From: Eleusine coracana subsp. coracana | Taxonomy: Eukaryota; Streptophyta; Magnoliopsida; Poales; Poaceae | Reading direction: 5' to 3' | Assembly: GCA_032690845.1 (NCBI GenBank) | Contig: CM064426.1 | Location: forward strand, 40,418,101 to 40,482,100 | DNA: 64,000 nt | Part shown: piece after piece, positions 45,065 through 57,242 of the stretch | Layout of the letters: the number at the start of each line of letters is the position of its first letter | Numbering within the stretch: position 1 is the stretch's first letter | Notes under the pieces: generated by a model | Databases searched by the model: none | Seen by the model: the letters and a program-made list of their open reading frames with translations, nothing else | What the model was told of the DNA's origin: nothing | Program-made: the position numbers and the translations under genes

Positions 45065-47532
45065 CAGGTGAAGAGTCTCTTAACCCCCCACTCCGCACAA
45101 TGCGCGAATGTGGTGTTTCGTGCACCTCCATAACTCCACTTTGCCCACCACTCCGAAAACTCCTCGGCTTCTGTGAACAGCCCCGCGCACCGCAGACCCC
45201 ACCACTACTTCCACCATGGTGAAGAAATGCTCCCTCGACGGTTGCGCCAAGGAAGACAGAATGGTTGCGCACCTTATTCGGGACCACCATGATGCAAGCG
45301 CCAGGTAAATCACTTTTGTTTAACCTCCCCCTATTTACTTGGGAAGCGAGGTCGGCCATGCAGAGCCTATCCAAGCCCCGCGCCGCACTTCAAGCTCTAG
45401 AACAGGTCAGGCGCACAGGTCCCACCGACCAGGCCACGCCACACCAAGCGCCCCTGACAAGCGAGGACAAATGAAGCACAAGGCGAGTAGCACGACCCCG
45501 TCATGGGATGGGCAATGCAGGTAAGACGGGATAAGGGGCCAAAAACTACACTGACGGCCTGATGGCGCCAGGGTTCTAAGGCTGGCCTTGCAAAGGGGTT
45601 CGACAGCCACCGAGAGCGCCAAACAGAGCGAGGGGCATGAGCAATGGGCACACCCAGCAGCCAACACCCTGACCCTCAAGGGTCGTGGGCATCGCTGAGT
45701 AGCGTTTAAATCCTGTTCTGACTCGTCTCTTGGTATCTCCCTGAAGAGAGGCAGCTAGCCATCACGACCTATTGAATGGTCACGACAACCAGTCGAGTCG
45801 GAAAGACGAATTTATGAGATCGACCACCAGCTGGTCCACTGGGACCCCGTCGATGGGGAACCGGAGGTCTCACTCGAACAAACCCGATAGCAGCTTATTG
45901 AGCAACCGTGTTTTAGCCGTCGAGGCAAAAACATGGCCCGGCTCTATCCTCTATCCCATGAACAGAACACGGAAGGAGAAAATGAAAGAGTCGAAACGAT
46001 CCCTCGACCGATTCTCCCGCATCGAGCGGGGACGCGAGGGTCAGCATCGCCAAATGAGACTCGACGGTGGGGTCACAATTCTTTATTTCTTAACAAGACT
46101 GTTTGAGGTTGACTTATACAAAACTCTCTTCCTTTCTCCCCTCTTTACAAAGGCGACTTCCAACGACTCAGAAATGAGGGGACCGAGAAAGAAGAGTCGA
46201 CCTAAGAGGTCTATTACAAAAGAAAAGGCCGTACCCGCACCTCAGCAGGTACATACGAAGTGAAGCACCTGTGATGCTTCGTCATCGGGGAAAGATGCCC
46301 TCATATGAGGCCGGCCTTTTCCCCCAACGAGGAAGACGAGCAGCTCGGCCACGCTATACGGCTGTTGTTGGAGCTGCCTCTTGGGACTAAGGACCCCTCC
46401 GCTAGCAGGGAGTCCGACCCGGCGCCTCTCTCTGGCCCCGTCCCTACAGATGCCACTAAGGACAAACACGATGGGACTTAATAAGCCATGGAAACCTACC
46501 ATGCGGGGTCCCCTTTATCTTTACCTCACCCGAATAAGGGGAAGACACAACATGAGTTGAGCCAACCTTCTCGTGACCGGCAAGATAGCCATGTCGGAAC
46601 AGCCGAAAACTTATCACCGGCAAATCATCGTCCCCGTCCCCGTCACTAGAGGCATCATCACACTCGGGAACCACAAAGACAACGGTCTACTAAGTAGGAG
46701 TCGCTCGTGTCCCGGGTGTCCCTGAGCTTGGTGTGTAAGCCTTAGGCATGAGGATGAAGCACGAAGTCACTCGGTTGTGCTCTTAAATAGCCGAGACGGG
46801 TCGAGGCCTCGAATACCATGCTTGGGCGTCAAACCCGATACGGCTTCACGAGAGACCCTGGCACGCCATGCGAAGACAAGAACCTGACACCGCCGATAGT
46901 GCCATGTGCCATGTTTTGTACGATGGGAAACTCGCACCGAGCCGTGCTATTGGCCAAAGGCCACCCGGACGCACAGCACGCTGGACCGGGGACCTACAAG
47001 AAGATACCTCTATGCACCGCACGCCATAAAGAGACAAGGGGCCTGCTTCTCGGGCAGCATCAAGTCATGCGTTTTTATGCAAAAGACGACAAGACGTCTC
47101 ACAATGACTTTGCGGACCGGGCCCCCCGTCCCCCCCCCCCCCCCCCTCCGCAAACGCTCCACACCGCCTGCTCTGCCCAAGGCATGGGGCCCAGAAGTCA
47201 TGGGCGTCACGGCGCCCTCATAAATCAAGTCCAACAAATAAATCCAAAGAACGAGTCCCCACGGACCCCTTCTCTGGTTCAGGGGCTACACCTAATGGGT
47301 GCACTCGCGCGCACCTCTTTCACGCAACAAGGGAACCTGCTACGACTACCTCCAGCCGAGGCGTGATTTTCGTAAAAACTTGCCCCCGGCTCGGGGGCTA
47401 CACCCGTCGGGTACGCTCGCACGCACCCCGAACAAGTTGGGCAACCCTCAAAGTAATCTCACCTATTTCGACTCACGTCGGCACTAAATCCCCCAAACGA
47501 CTCTCTGACTCGCTCGGGGGCTCGGGGGCTAC
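45065..47532 (+). other. Tat-2 3' region before the LTR
   Basis: There are 2.4 kb without recognisable sense coding. Short antisense frames (46674-46456 and 46502-46242) may be further scraps of the antisense gene but show no motif. A C17 run lies at 47130-47146. Units of the form GGGGCTACACCYNNYGGGTGCGCTCGCACGCACC recur at about 47285-47330 and 47393-47430, each preceded by a run like CTCGGGGGCTAC, and the last GCTCGGGGGCTAC abuts the 3' LTR (polypurine-tract position). Confidence 0.6.
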
Positions 47533-48828
47533 TGTCGAGGGTAAATACCAGGGTGCCACATGGCATCTCCTAAATGCCAGGGCGCCACTCGAATGGGCCC
47601 CACATGAAGATATTTACATAACAGTCATGCCTTAGCCGCAGCAGTCGCGCCACGCTCCCGACTCGCCCGACCCTTATGCAGCCAGGAACCAGCCGCGCCT
47701 CGCTCGACCCCTTGATAGGGGTCATGTGACCTGCGGCATCCGACCTCTCGGGAGAGATCGAGTGCCCCGCTGCACTACACTCCGCTCAACCCCGCAGAAG
47801 GGGTCGGGGCCTCTTACTATGGGCCCCACCCGATTGTTAGGTGGGCTCTGCCACCTTCAACTCCCACCAGTATGAGTCCGAACCCCGATGAGGTGGGACA
47901 GAAAGACCCAAACCAGACCATAAATGGTGGGATGGAGAAACTCGATTACCCTGTCAGGAAAAGACAGATCCCAACTCCAAGCGGGCCCGGGCAAATATGG
48001 CCCGGCAACCTAACCACGGCTGATGAGGGATGAGCGGGTCGGTGGTCATCAACTACCAACCACTCGGCCTTAAATGCCATACCTGCTGCACATGCACAGT
48101 ATCAGGGGGTCAAATCCCCCTATACGCCTCGCAACGCCCCTCACCACCCACGCCTGCTGACGCAAGTGGGAGGGCACTCGATGGCACCAACTCCCGATGA
48201 CGTCCCTCATAGCGGACGTGCAGGACAGCTGATGGGTGGCAGGAACGTTCATCATCCGGACAACATGACAGTGCCCATGATGCACCTCGCCACTCATGAC
48301 AGAGCACGCCATCAACAGGAACAAGGAAGACCGTCCTATCGACATAAGATGAGGGCACGCCCGAGCATAGTGCCCTCCATCTGACACGGCGGCCAGGACA
48401 AGGGACCCACTAGGACCAAAGACCACGCCGCTACCGGAGCTTCGCCTTCTCCCACACGCCTCCACCGACTCTATATGTGTAGGACCCTATCCTTTTCTCT
48501 CTCTCCCTCTCTCTGTAAATGGGTCTGTTTTCCTTGGAGTATAAAAGGGGAGGGGGTACCCACTCTTCTAAACGATGAAAAATAGAGGTGAACACACCCA
48601 CGCTCGTGCTACACACACCATCGACATTGGAGACCTGGAGTGTCTCTCCTCTCTCGCCACCATTGCAACCCTCTCTAGAGCAAGTAACACGAGCAGGCCA
48701 CAAAACTAGACGTAGGGGTCTTCCCCGAACTAGTATAATCCCTCGTGTCCTCTTGCTTAGCCATTGTCGAGCCTAAAACATGCATCCCTATGAACAAATT
48801 CTACTGGTCAATGATCTAAATGCCGACA
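47533..48828 (+). repeat. Tat-2 3' LTR
   Basis: It starts TGTCGAGGGTAAATACC and ends AATGCCGACA, followed by GTAAG. The termini TGTCG...CGACA are inverted repeats. The TATA box TATAAAAGG is at 48540-48548. Confidence 0.92.
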
Positions 48829-48833
48829 GTAAG

Positions 48834-49110
48834 ATACTAATGTGATCAAGAGGCACACTATCATCAATCATCTCATTAGGCACACTAGTAGAGCAACCTA
48901 TCAAAACATCACTAGTAGAATCTAGGCACTCACTAGAACTAGGCACATCCACACAATCATCATCATCATATACATGATCATCGGTAAAGGTATTGGCAAA
49001 GTTCACAAGTGTGTTCATCAACTCATCGGAAATCATGGCATTTTGGTAGCTTTTCAAGCGATCCTTTCATGAGCCATGACCCGGCCCCGAATGGGATGAC
49101 ATCCTAACTC
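48834..49110 (-). pseudogene. Sire-1 gag, N-terminal part
   Basis: Minus strand: YQNAMISDELMNTLVNFANT, an Asp-rich run (about 48960) and DDSVPLDHISI, which joins in frame to the piece left of Tat-2 (35484 downward). Upstream, 49110-49060 has stops, so the original start cannot be fixed. It lies close to the primer site, as expected for gag. Confidence 0.75.
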
Positions 49111-49155
49111 AATACGGTCACTACTCAAGGCGGTTAAGCTCTATGATGAGCAATT

Positions 49156-49168
49156 GGCTCTGATACCA
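49156..49168 (-). other. Sire-1 primer-binding site
   Basis: TGGTATCAGAGCC on the minus strand, two bases from the LTR end at 49171. Confidence 0.93.
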
Positions 49169-49170
49169 CT

Positions 49171-49299
49171 TGAAAGGACCGAGTGACCAAGAGAGGGGGT
49201 GAATCAAGAACTCACACTATGTATCAATATCGCCAATTCCTAAAAACCGACCACTCAAAACAACTCCTACACAATTCTAGTGGTGAACACACTAGTAAG
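49171..49299 (-). repeat. Sire-1 5' LTR, U5-end piece
   Basis: It starts TGAAAGGACCGAG on the plus strand and is cut by Asp-1 at 49300; the remainder is 55723-57242. Its last five bases GTAAG are the Asp-1 target duplication. Confidence 0.88.
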
Positions 49300-50929
49300 T
49301 GTTGGCATTTGCTATGCTCTAAAGATAAAATGAATTAATTCCACAAGCACACAGAACACCATTGTAGCATTTCACCCAGGATAATTCCCAGGTATCGTAT
49401 TTATTTCCACAGGGAAGCTAGGCATAAGATTATCTCGGCTTAACAAAGATATGACTAAAGAATAATTCCAACTATCCAAAGATGAGAGTAAGGATAATCG
49501 ATGATAGAGTGGGGTAGTAACATAGGAGAAATCTATATTAAGATAAATAAAGAGATAGGTTAAGCTAGTCGGGAGGATAGCGAGTCTAAGTCTAAGATTC
49601 CTAAAAATATCTCTTCCTAATATATCTAAGTCAAGCGTCAAATCCTAGTTACTCGGGTTGAGTGCTTACACCAATTTTTTGGTAAAGCCTGGAGTCTTTC
49701 ACATGTTAGCTCACTTTGGAACACGAAAATGTTCCACTAATATGGGTCGATAACTAACCTATGTACTAGTGATTACTAAAGGGACAGACAGGGCTGTCAC
49801 CACCTCCCGCCTACCACACAGCCTGTGGGGATGAATGCAAATCCAGCTAGCGTTAACTTAGACACCGTGCCTATGCCTTCACTAGATATTCGTCCATTGA
49901 TCGAGCGGAACAATAGCCGGGAAATAACCAAGTTTATGTCCTAGAAGGAACTATACTTAATTAAATCCTAGCCAGGAAACCCGTGAACTACGCAACAAAG
50001 TTTCTTCCCGATAATTGCAAATTAAGGAAATGACTAAGTTAAGATAAATACTTGACAAGATATAAAGGGGAAGATAATTATATTAATAAAGGATAAGTCT
50101 TACAAAGGGGAAAAGATACAAGAAAGCTCATACCAAGACTCCGAGATGATTCTGGGATCCCGAGCGATGCTCTCGACTAGACTCTAACTCCCGGCTAACT
50201 ATTTTATTCAACATTGTGGCACAAGTAGTGGGAAATAAACTCCTTGATGTCTTGCTTCTTGATTTCCCCCTGAATTCTCCACTATTTATAGGTGCCAATG
50301 GGCAGGGAGGTATTTGTAGGTCAAGTGGAGTCGGTGGGCCAAAGTCGGTCCACTGGGTGATGGGACCCGCCGGGCGGCCACATGATTTTGTCGGTTTGGC
50401 ACCGACATGTCTTGGACACTTCAGATGATCTTGTGGAGTTGGTGCCTTGGTCGGTTTGTGCCATTTGCCGTGGATTTGGGCGGTAGCACTGGTGCGCCAG
50501 GCGGCCATGGGTTGGTTCTCACCGACTCTTCATTTTGGTGTTGGGAGGCCTCATGGGCCTCATGAGCTGGCAACCCCAGGTGGCCAACCCAGGTCAGGCG
50601 GCAGCCTAGGTAGGCTGGCGAGCCAGGCCGGGCGGCATGCTTGGCCGGGCGGCGGCCTAGGCCGAGTGCCGACCCCCTCCTGGTCTCCCCTTGACTTCTC
50701 TTGGTTAGGCCACTTGTTGGCCTTCTTTCCTTAGCCATATTTCGTCACTATGGTCCGGGAGGAGAAAACAGTATCACAGTGAAGTGTTTTGCAAAAATCG
50801 GCTGGATCGGATAATCAGCCTGAAAACAACTCCGATTGATTAGCCGGGTGGCTGATTTTAGCCGTAAATGACCCTGTCGGACGAATCCTGATTTCTGCTT
50901 GAAAATGACCCTGTCGGTCGGTGAAAATG
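49300..50929 (-). repeat. Asp-1 3' LTR, truncated at its inner end
   Basis: It starts TGTTGGCATTTGC. It has about 0.5 kb (roughly 49493-50015) that the right LTR has lost, and stops at 50929 about 220 bp before the point where the right LTR ends. TATA-like CCTATAAATAG is on the minus strand at 50282-50292. A block of GGCCGGGCGGC-like degenerate units lies at 50560-50670. Confidence 0.82.
50282..50292 (-). promoter_or_regulatory. Probable TATA box of Asp-1 (3' LTR copy)
   Basis: CCTATAAATAG on the minus strand. The 5' LTR has the same motif at 54870-54880. Confidence 0.55.
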
Positions 50930-51413
50930 TGTCACACCCGGTTTTAAGGACAAAACCAGATGCTTAGTATATGTGTGCCCAGGACAAGTTTCACACGTAT
51001 CACAGTAAAAGTGAATAACAGTATAACCAATGTCATTATTACAGCATACCATTATTATATAAATAATTGTCTTTAAAGACTAGAACGACACTCTCAATAA
51101 CTAGCAGCGGAAAATACCAAAACACCACAGGCAATCGACGGGGGGTATGCTCGCCTAGTAGTAGTCCTCATCAATGTAGTCCATCTCTCCATCTTCTGAG
51201 CAGTAGTTTATAGTACAACAATAAAGGAAAATAGCCAGGGTGAGCACATATCATACTCAGCAAGTAGGGGAAAATATGACATGCAAGCTTAATAGAAGAA
51301 AAGCTAACACAATGGTTCATTTGCATAAATGAGCACTACATCTAAGACCATTTGAATAGCACTCCTATTTACTAAGTGAAAAGTTCTCCCAAGTTATCTC
51401 ATCTATCCAACAC

Positions 51414-51570
51414 TACAGGTTACACCGCTGTAGCCAACCATGGGTTAAACCGCCCATAGGAAATCACTCTATAGGTTACACCGCCTATAGCCAACCATGG
51501 GTTAAACAGCCCATAAGCCACCACACTACAGGTTACACCGCCTGTAGCCAACCATGGGTTAAACTACCCA
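51414..51570. repeat. Three tandem copies of a ~56-bp unit
   Basis: Each unit contains AGGTTACACCGC, a short variable core, AGCCAACCATGGGTTAAAC and a CCCA tail. Copies begin at about 51414, 51471 and 51528. Within each unit the short words around GGTTACACCGC (for example CTACAG / CTGTAG and CTATAG / CTATAG) are complementary and covary. Confidence 0.85.
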
Positions 51571-52799
51571 AACCAAACTTGGCTACCCCCCAAGTTCACC
51601 CATAACCAACCCTCCTAAATGTGTGAGGATCCAGCCCGCTCATGACTATGAGCATGGTTGTTATAATAGTTTAAACACTTTGCAGAGGTTGCACAACTTT
51701 ACCCACAAGTTGATGATTTCATCACTATGCAGTGACTAGAGAGTCTTCATGTTGCCCAAATCACACTACCATAGGTGTGAGGCCAAGAGATCACCACAAG
51801 GTCTTTCAAAGAGCTTCCCAGCTTGCCAACAACCCACGCTAAGGTTTCACCGCTGAGGAATTAAACCGTTCCTACAGAAGCCCCCTCTGGCGCCGTGGCT
51901 AGGAGTGAACCGTCCATCGCCTGAGTCCGAGAGTAAACCATCCCATCTTCATCCCTCGATTGCCCGCAAAACTGGGAAGACATCTTGATACTCAACCAAG
52001 CCTACCCATATCAGACCTGTGCTTTGTGTTGTTTTCTTGGGTGTCCGCTCCACAAACTAACTCTTGTGATCCCAAGCAGGTACCACCACAATCCCACAGT
52101 ACTATACCAAGTACACGTGCATACCTGCACCGTCCTTGTTATCCTCCTACTTGGATCACCTAGGTTCCATGTTGCTAAAAAGGATTACCCATCCCTCATG
52201 ATCATTATGTTACAGTGAATTATTAGTCAAAATTAACAATATACACTTCCATTCCCGATATAGCAAACTAAGCATGACATACCCACACTAATAAACTATA
52301 CCAGAACCTAGGCGACAAGAAATGATATGGAACAGGATGATGACAAATAGGATTCAGTATTAACAAGCATGCATAGAAAATAGAGAGGAATGTCAAACAT
52401 AGGTTCAAAATGCATCAAGGACACTTGCCTGGTTCCCTTTGCTGCTGCTCAAAGTCTTCAAGGTGGAGATCCCAGAAGTTCTCTAACAGCGGTTCGTCTA
52501 CTTAACGTCACACCAAAAAGACAAGCATACAAAAAAACTAAGAAACACACACCACACAATAACAAACAATAATGAAAACAAAACTACAAAAAAGTAAATG
52601 TTGCTACGATCGCGTGAGTGCAAGAATCGCCTCAACCGGAGTTACGAGTAAAAAGTTACAAAGGATTAAAGGTTTAGTGTTAAAATAGTAAAATCAGCAA
52701 AATACTGTAAGACAGTACGAGTAGATAATATTAATCACCACGATCACGATGGTGCAAAAATGTCTTAGTTTCGAGCTACGGTTGAAAAGTTAGGGTGAT

Positions 52800-53215
52800 T
52801 TGAAGTTTCAAGGGCTAAAATGTAAAAATAGACAAGTTTAGGGACCCAAAAGTAATTTCAAAAAATTATAGGGACTAGTTTGTAAAATATCAGGGTGAAA
52901 ATACAATTTGTGTAAAGTTGAGGGACAAAAATGTATTATTTATAAGTTTAGGGGCCTAAGTGTAAAATTCCCAACCTAAATTATAATGTATAAAAATTTA
53001 GGGCTAAAATCAAATTATTAGAAAGTACAAGGTTGTTTTGTAAAATTACAGGACTAAAATATTATTTAGTAAAAGTTTAGGGGCTTAAATGTAAAAGTAC
53101 AGGACCAAAAAATAATTTGTTAAAAGTTCAGGGGTCTGAATAGAATTATATAAAGGTTCTAGAAAATATTCAAGATTAAAACATAATTAAAACAAAGGGT
53201 AGGGGCCCAAGTGTA
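52800..53215. repeat. Degenerate ~35-40 bp repeats (AGGGRCYNAAATGTAAAAT type)
   Basis: About ten loosely spaced units combine a GGGAC/GGGGC word with AAATGTAAAAT or AAAATTACAGG. They lie between the AT-rich and GC-rich parts of the LTR-like segment. They are probably old tandem duplications. Confidence 0.6.
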
Positions 53216-53850
53216 AAACTGTCTTTTACTGGTAATTAAATAGAAACAATAAATCATAAAATTAGAGCAAATCTCGTAGCTTGTGGACTGGGTGACCCAT
53301 GGTCCACGGGTCCACCGTGAACCACCAACGGCGGCGGCAACTGGTGGTGACGGGAGCTCGCCGGGGAGGCTCACCGGCGCTCGGGAGACGGCGAGAAACG
53401 GAGCGGGGAAAGCGGTGGGGGCGGGGGAGCTCACCGGTGCATCGCGAGGGCACGGGAAGGCTCGGAGGAGACCGGTCGATGGCGGCAAAAGGCAGCAATG
53501 GCGGCTTCGACATGGCGGCACGCAGCAGCGTGACAGGCAAGCGGCGGCGATGCGCGACACAGGCACATAGGGGGAAGGGGCACGGGGCACGCGTGACCCG
53601 CCTTTTACAATAGCGGGGCCCGAGGAGTCATGGTGCGCATGCCGAGGGCAGCGGCAGCGGCTAGGCCCGGCGGTGGGTTTCGGCACGTGGGCGAGCTGGC
53701 CTGGGCCATCAGCGCACGGGCTGGCGCGTGGGGGTGGGCCGCATGGCGCGCTGGGCCAGCCGCCCTGGGAGAGGATTTCCTCTTTGGTGGTGACCTTTTA
53801 GAGTTTCCTTCCTTTTTTTCATTCTCTTTTGGCATAACTTAGTCCATTGA

Positions 53851-54378
53851 TTTTCTACAATTGTTAGCGCAAATCTATTTGTCTACAATAGGCATATCTC
53901 TATCAATTCCATCAATCAATCTAGACACCATGTCTAATTTGATCAATTGTGAGAGGAAAACACATGCATTTTCCTTATTTTACATCATAGAATGATGGAG
54001 ATTACCACTTTTATATTCTAGATCATACATATACACAGGGCACGCAACCAAACAAGGAACGCATAACCCAGTATAAAATAAGATAAGAACATAACATTAG
54101 TTGGTGACAAATCCATTTAATCAATACCCAAACTATCCAAATAGATGGTTAGGGGCAAGATTTTGGGGTTCACCTCCTTGAAAATCGAGCTATAGTGGTA
54201 CATAAGGATTTGTTAAGAAGTATCGCAATACCACGGGCTCTTCTTCTATGAAAACTTGCTCCAAGGTCAAGGAGATTGTTTCTTGTTTGTTCCATACTCA
54301 AACAAAACAGGGGTGAGCCTTAGCGGTAAATTAGCTCAATAGATAATCTATGTTAGTCTCAAAAGCTTAGCCATTGCT
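53851..54378 (-). other. Asp-1 internal remnant next to the primer site
   Basis: It is AT-rich leader-like sequence on the minus strand after the primer site. No coding motif seen. Confidence 0.5.
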
Positions 54379-54396
54379 TCCCCGGCAACAGCGCCA
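54379..54396 (-). other. Asp-1 primer-binding site (tRNA-Asp type)
   Basis: The plus strand reads TCCCCGGCAACAGCGCCA, which is the 3' end of plant tRNA-Asp with one difference (A for G). It is eight bases from the LTR start at 54405. Confidence 0.85.
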
Positions 54397-54404
54397 GAAA
54401 TGCT

Positions 54405-55717
54405 TGTTAGCGTTTGCTATGCTCTAAAGATAAAATGAATTAATTCTGCAATCGCACGGAACACCATTGTAGCATTTCACTCGGGAGTATTCCGAGGTAT
54501 TGTATTTATTTCCACAGGGAAGCTAGGCGTAAGATTATCTCGGCTTAACAAAGATATGACTAAAGAATAATTCAAACTATCCAAAGACGGGAGTTCCTGA
54601 TAATTGCAACTTAAGGAAATGACTAAGTTAAGATAAATACTTGACAAGATATAAAGGAAAGATAATTATATTAATAAAGGATAGGTCCTACAAAGGGGAA
54701 AAGATACAAGAGAGCTCATACCAAGACTTCGAGACGATTCCGGAATCCCGAGCGATGCTCTCGACTAGACTCTAACTCCTGACTAACTACCCTATTCTAC
54801 ATTGTGGCACAAGTAGTGGGAAATGGACTCCTTGATGTGTTGCTTCTTGATTTCCTCCCGAATTCTCTACTATTTATAGGTGGCAATGGGCAAGGAGGTA
54901 TCTGTAGGTCAAGTGGAGTCGGTGGGCCAAAGTAGGTCCGTCGGGCGGCCAAGCCTACTCGACAGCCACATGATTTTGTCGATTTGGCACCGACTTGTCT
55001 TGGACGCTTTAGATGATCTTGTGGAGTCGGTGCCTTGGTCGGCTTGTGCCATTTTCCGTGGATTTGGGCCAGTAGGCCCAGTGCGCCGGGCGGCCCTGGG
55101 TTGGTTCTCATCGACTCTTCATTTTGGGGTCGGGAGGTCTCATGGGCCTCATGGGCTGGCAATCCCGGGTGGCCAACCTAGGCCGGGTGACAGCCCAGGC
55201 CGGCCAGCAAGCCAGGCCGAGCGACATGCTAGGCCGGGCGGCGGCCTTGGCTGGGTGCTGACGCCCTCCGGGTCGCCTCTTGACTTCTCCCGGTTAGGCC
55301 ACTTGTTGGCCTTCTTTCCTTACCTATAATTCATCACTTTTGGTATGGGAGGAGAAAATAGCATCACGGTGAAATGTTTTGCAAAAATTGGCCAAGTCGG
55401 ATGATCAGCCTGAAAATGACTCCAGTTGATCAGCCGGGTGGCTGATTTCAACCGTAAATGACCCTGTTGGCCGGTTCCTGATTTCAGCCTGAAAACGACC
55501 CTGTCGACCGGTGAAAACAGCTGTTTCACAGTCATGATTGGCCGATGGAATGTTTCTTCATGTTTTTGCATATTTTGGCTCTTTTACACCTGCAAACACA
55601 TTTCACCAAAACTCGTGGAATCTTATTAGTTTAAATAAATATTTATTAAATTTTGGTCTTTACCTTGTATTTCTCGATCGGTTGGTGACCGATATTGGGT
55701 TTTATTTGCCGCTAACA
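54405..55717 (-). repeat. Asp-1 5' LTR
   Basis: It starts TGTTAGCGTTTGC and ends CCGCTAACA, so the termini are inverted repeats (TGTTAGCG / CGCTAACA). It is followed by GTAAG. Confidence 0.9.
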
Positions 55718-55722
55718 GTAAG

Positions 55723-57242
55723 ATAATGAACCTATGCATGGAACAACAACATAAGCATACTAGTGGATCATACAAGGCAATACAACTCGTATGCAAGCTA
55801 GTGATAAAGACACGCGAAGGAGCCTACTCAAGCAAAGTTACTAGATCATCAAGTACAAGATAAGCAATAAGCATGAGTAGTACTATACATACTAGGGTCT
55901 ACAAGCCAAAGCAACTCCTATACATGCTAGTGATCAAGAGAAAGCTAAGCACAACTAGCAAGTAGAGAAGCCTATTTATGCAAGTCTACAAGTAATCAAC
56001 TAAAGCATGGTAGCATACAAGCATGAATAGAACGGTATGTAAATACGGAAAGTAATACATCAAAGTAAGGAGTAGAGTAAGAGATGGCTCATGATTTTTT
56101 TTCCAAGGTCTCGAAAGGATAGCGCCTTCCCTACTCGTTGGATCACTCCCACCGAAGTTCTGGTCCCTCCCTCCACCGATGTGGAGTTCTCGCCCACGAG
56201 CCCACAATCACTCCCGGAGTGAAGACATGGTGTGCATCACCGCTGCCATCATGGCACAAGCTCGCCTCCCTCGAGAACTTGTCGGACTCCCCGAGCCGAC
56301 ACGGGCGCTCACTATTGATGCCCCTTTCACCGGCGGGCTCAAACCATATACAAACGTGTGACGGCCTTCACAATCAATCATGATAGACTCGATCACTGAC
56401 ACCTAACTGATCTAGGTCTCACCATAGACCAAGAGTCACAACCTAGATCACACTCATAAATACACCCTAGCCTTAGATGTGCATCAATGCGCACTCTCAA
56501 GGTATGCAATATCTCTTCCTAGTGTTCTCCTCTTTTCCTCTTGCCTCACACCAAATGCTCCAAGCAATTTCACTGGCCAAGAGTGGTCTCCAAGACCCCA
56601 GCAACAAAGTTATATAGGCTTCTAAGCTCCAACTAGTCGTTGCTCCACGAAATCAGCTTTCTAGGCCTATTGATCTGACTGTCCGGTCACTGCCTGACCG
56701 GACCGTCCAGTCACTACAAACCTGAGCACCAACGGCTCTGTCCCTCTGCTGATTTCCAATGACCGGACCATTTGGTCAGTTGATCAGACCATCCGGTCTA
56801 TTTCTCTCTCCAGTTCAGAATTATTTCGGGTGCTGCTTACTCACTGTCCAAGTCCCAGACCTACTTATCAGACCGTCCGGTCACTAGACCGGACCGTCTG
56901 GTCTCTAGGTCTTCCAAATTTGGCAGTTTCCTCGCTGCTCGTTCTAGGATCCAGACAAAACCACTTAGTGACCATACAGTCCGGTCACCACTGACCCCTC
57001 TGTCCGGCCACTTCGTATAGAAGCTGAAACTCCTCGTCCTTACTTGACTTCGTTTCCCGTCTTCTCCGAATAGCTCTATGGTTTCTCCAATATCATCTAG
57101 TGCATGTGATTTCATCGAGTATCCATCCATATCACTGACTAGACATTAACTAAGAGAAATGACCTAGACCCCCTTGATAATCCGGTTTTTCCTATTGACT
57201 CAAAATCCTAACAACTAGACAAGTGTTCCAAACACTTACTCC
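55723..57242 (-). repeat. Sire-1 5' LTR, main piece, with GTCCGG/CCGGAC palindromes
   Basis: It continues the LTR from 49171-49299. The region 56683-57002 has many GACCGGACCGTCCGGTC-type palindromes, typical of Sirevirus LTRs. The minus-strand TATA box GCCTATATAAC is at 56609-56619. It is related, in inverted orientation, to 62740-64000. It stops at 57242 where CACTACAA begins, about 110 bp earlier than the homologous stretch of Sire-3, so its start is probably missing. Confidence 0.82.
56609..56619 (-). promoter_or_regulatory. TATA box of the Sire-1 LTR
   Basis: GCCTATATAAC on the minus strand. The identical word occurs in the Sire-3 LTR on the plus strand (63367-63377). Confidence 0.65.

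Larger units (their letters stand above)
35490..48828 (+). mobile_element. Tat-2: Tat-group Ty3/gypsy element, integrase lost, with a nested solo LTR
   Basis: LTRs are 35490-36726 and 47533-48828, with target duplication GTAAG. The order is primer site, gag (split by the Tek-family solo LTR), protease, RT, start of RNase H, then an antisense ORF and a 2.4-kb 3' region. Integrase is absent. Gag, protease and RT text resembles the RIRE2-like Tat elements of grasses. The length without the solo LTR is about 9.9 kb. Confidence 0.88.
50930..53850. repeat. Long LTR-like segment inserted in Asp-1 (right end truncated, approximate)
   Basis: It starts abruptly with TGTCACACCCGG, a common start of chromovirus LTRs. 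Its architecture parallels the Tek-1 LTR: an AT-rich part with an AGCAGCGGAA-like block, CTCAGCAAG, then a GC-rich block (53280-53780). Sequence identity with Tek-1 is low. I find no matching CA end or target duplication, so the right boundary near 53850 is a guess and the segment may have been cut by a deletion. No gene is convincing; ORFs in the GC-rich block are compositional. Confidence 0.5.
49300..55717 (-). mobile_element. Asp-1: tRNA-Asp-primed Ty3/gypsy-type element, internally deleted
   Basis: LTR pieces at 49300-50929 and 54405-55717 match, and the target duplication is GTAAG (49295-49299 and 55718-55722). On the minus strand the 5' LTR is the right one, followed by a primer site matching tRNA-Asp at 17 of 18 bases. 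Only about 0.5 kb of internal sequence remains, because a long LTR-like segment replaces the rest. No protein domain survives. Use of tRNA-Asp occurs in Athila-group gypsy elements, but I cannot assign the group from this alone. Confidence 0.8.

Noticed and set aside
27797..47146. C16 (27797-27812) and C17 (47130-47146) runs as regulatory elements
   Set aside because: Simple homopolymers inside untranslated parts of two different elements; length is likely variable and may be affected by sequencing.
53262..53842. Overlapping ORFs of 70-175 codons in the GC-rich block near 53.5 kb as a host gene
   Set aside because: Arg/Gly/Ala- or Pro/Ser-rich text on both strands, no domain, and located in a long LTR-like segment.
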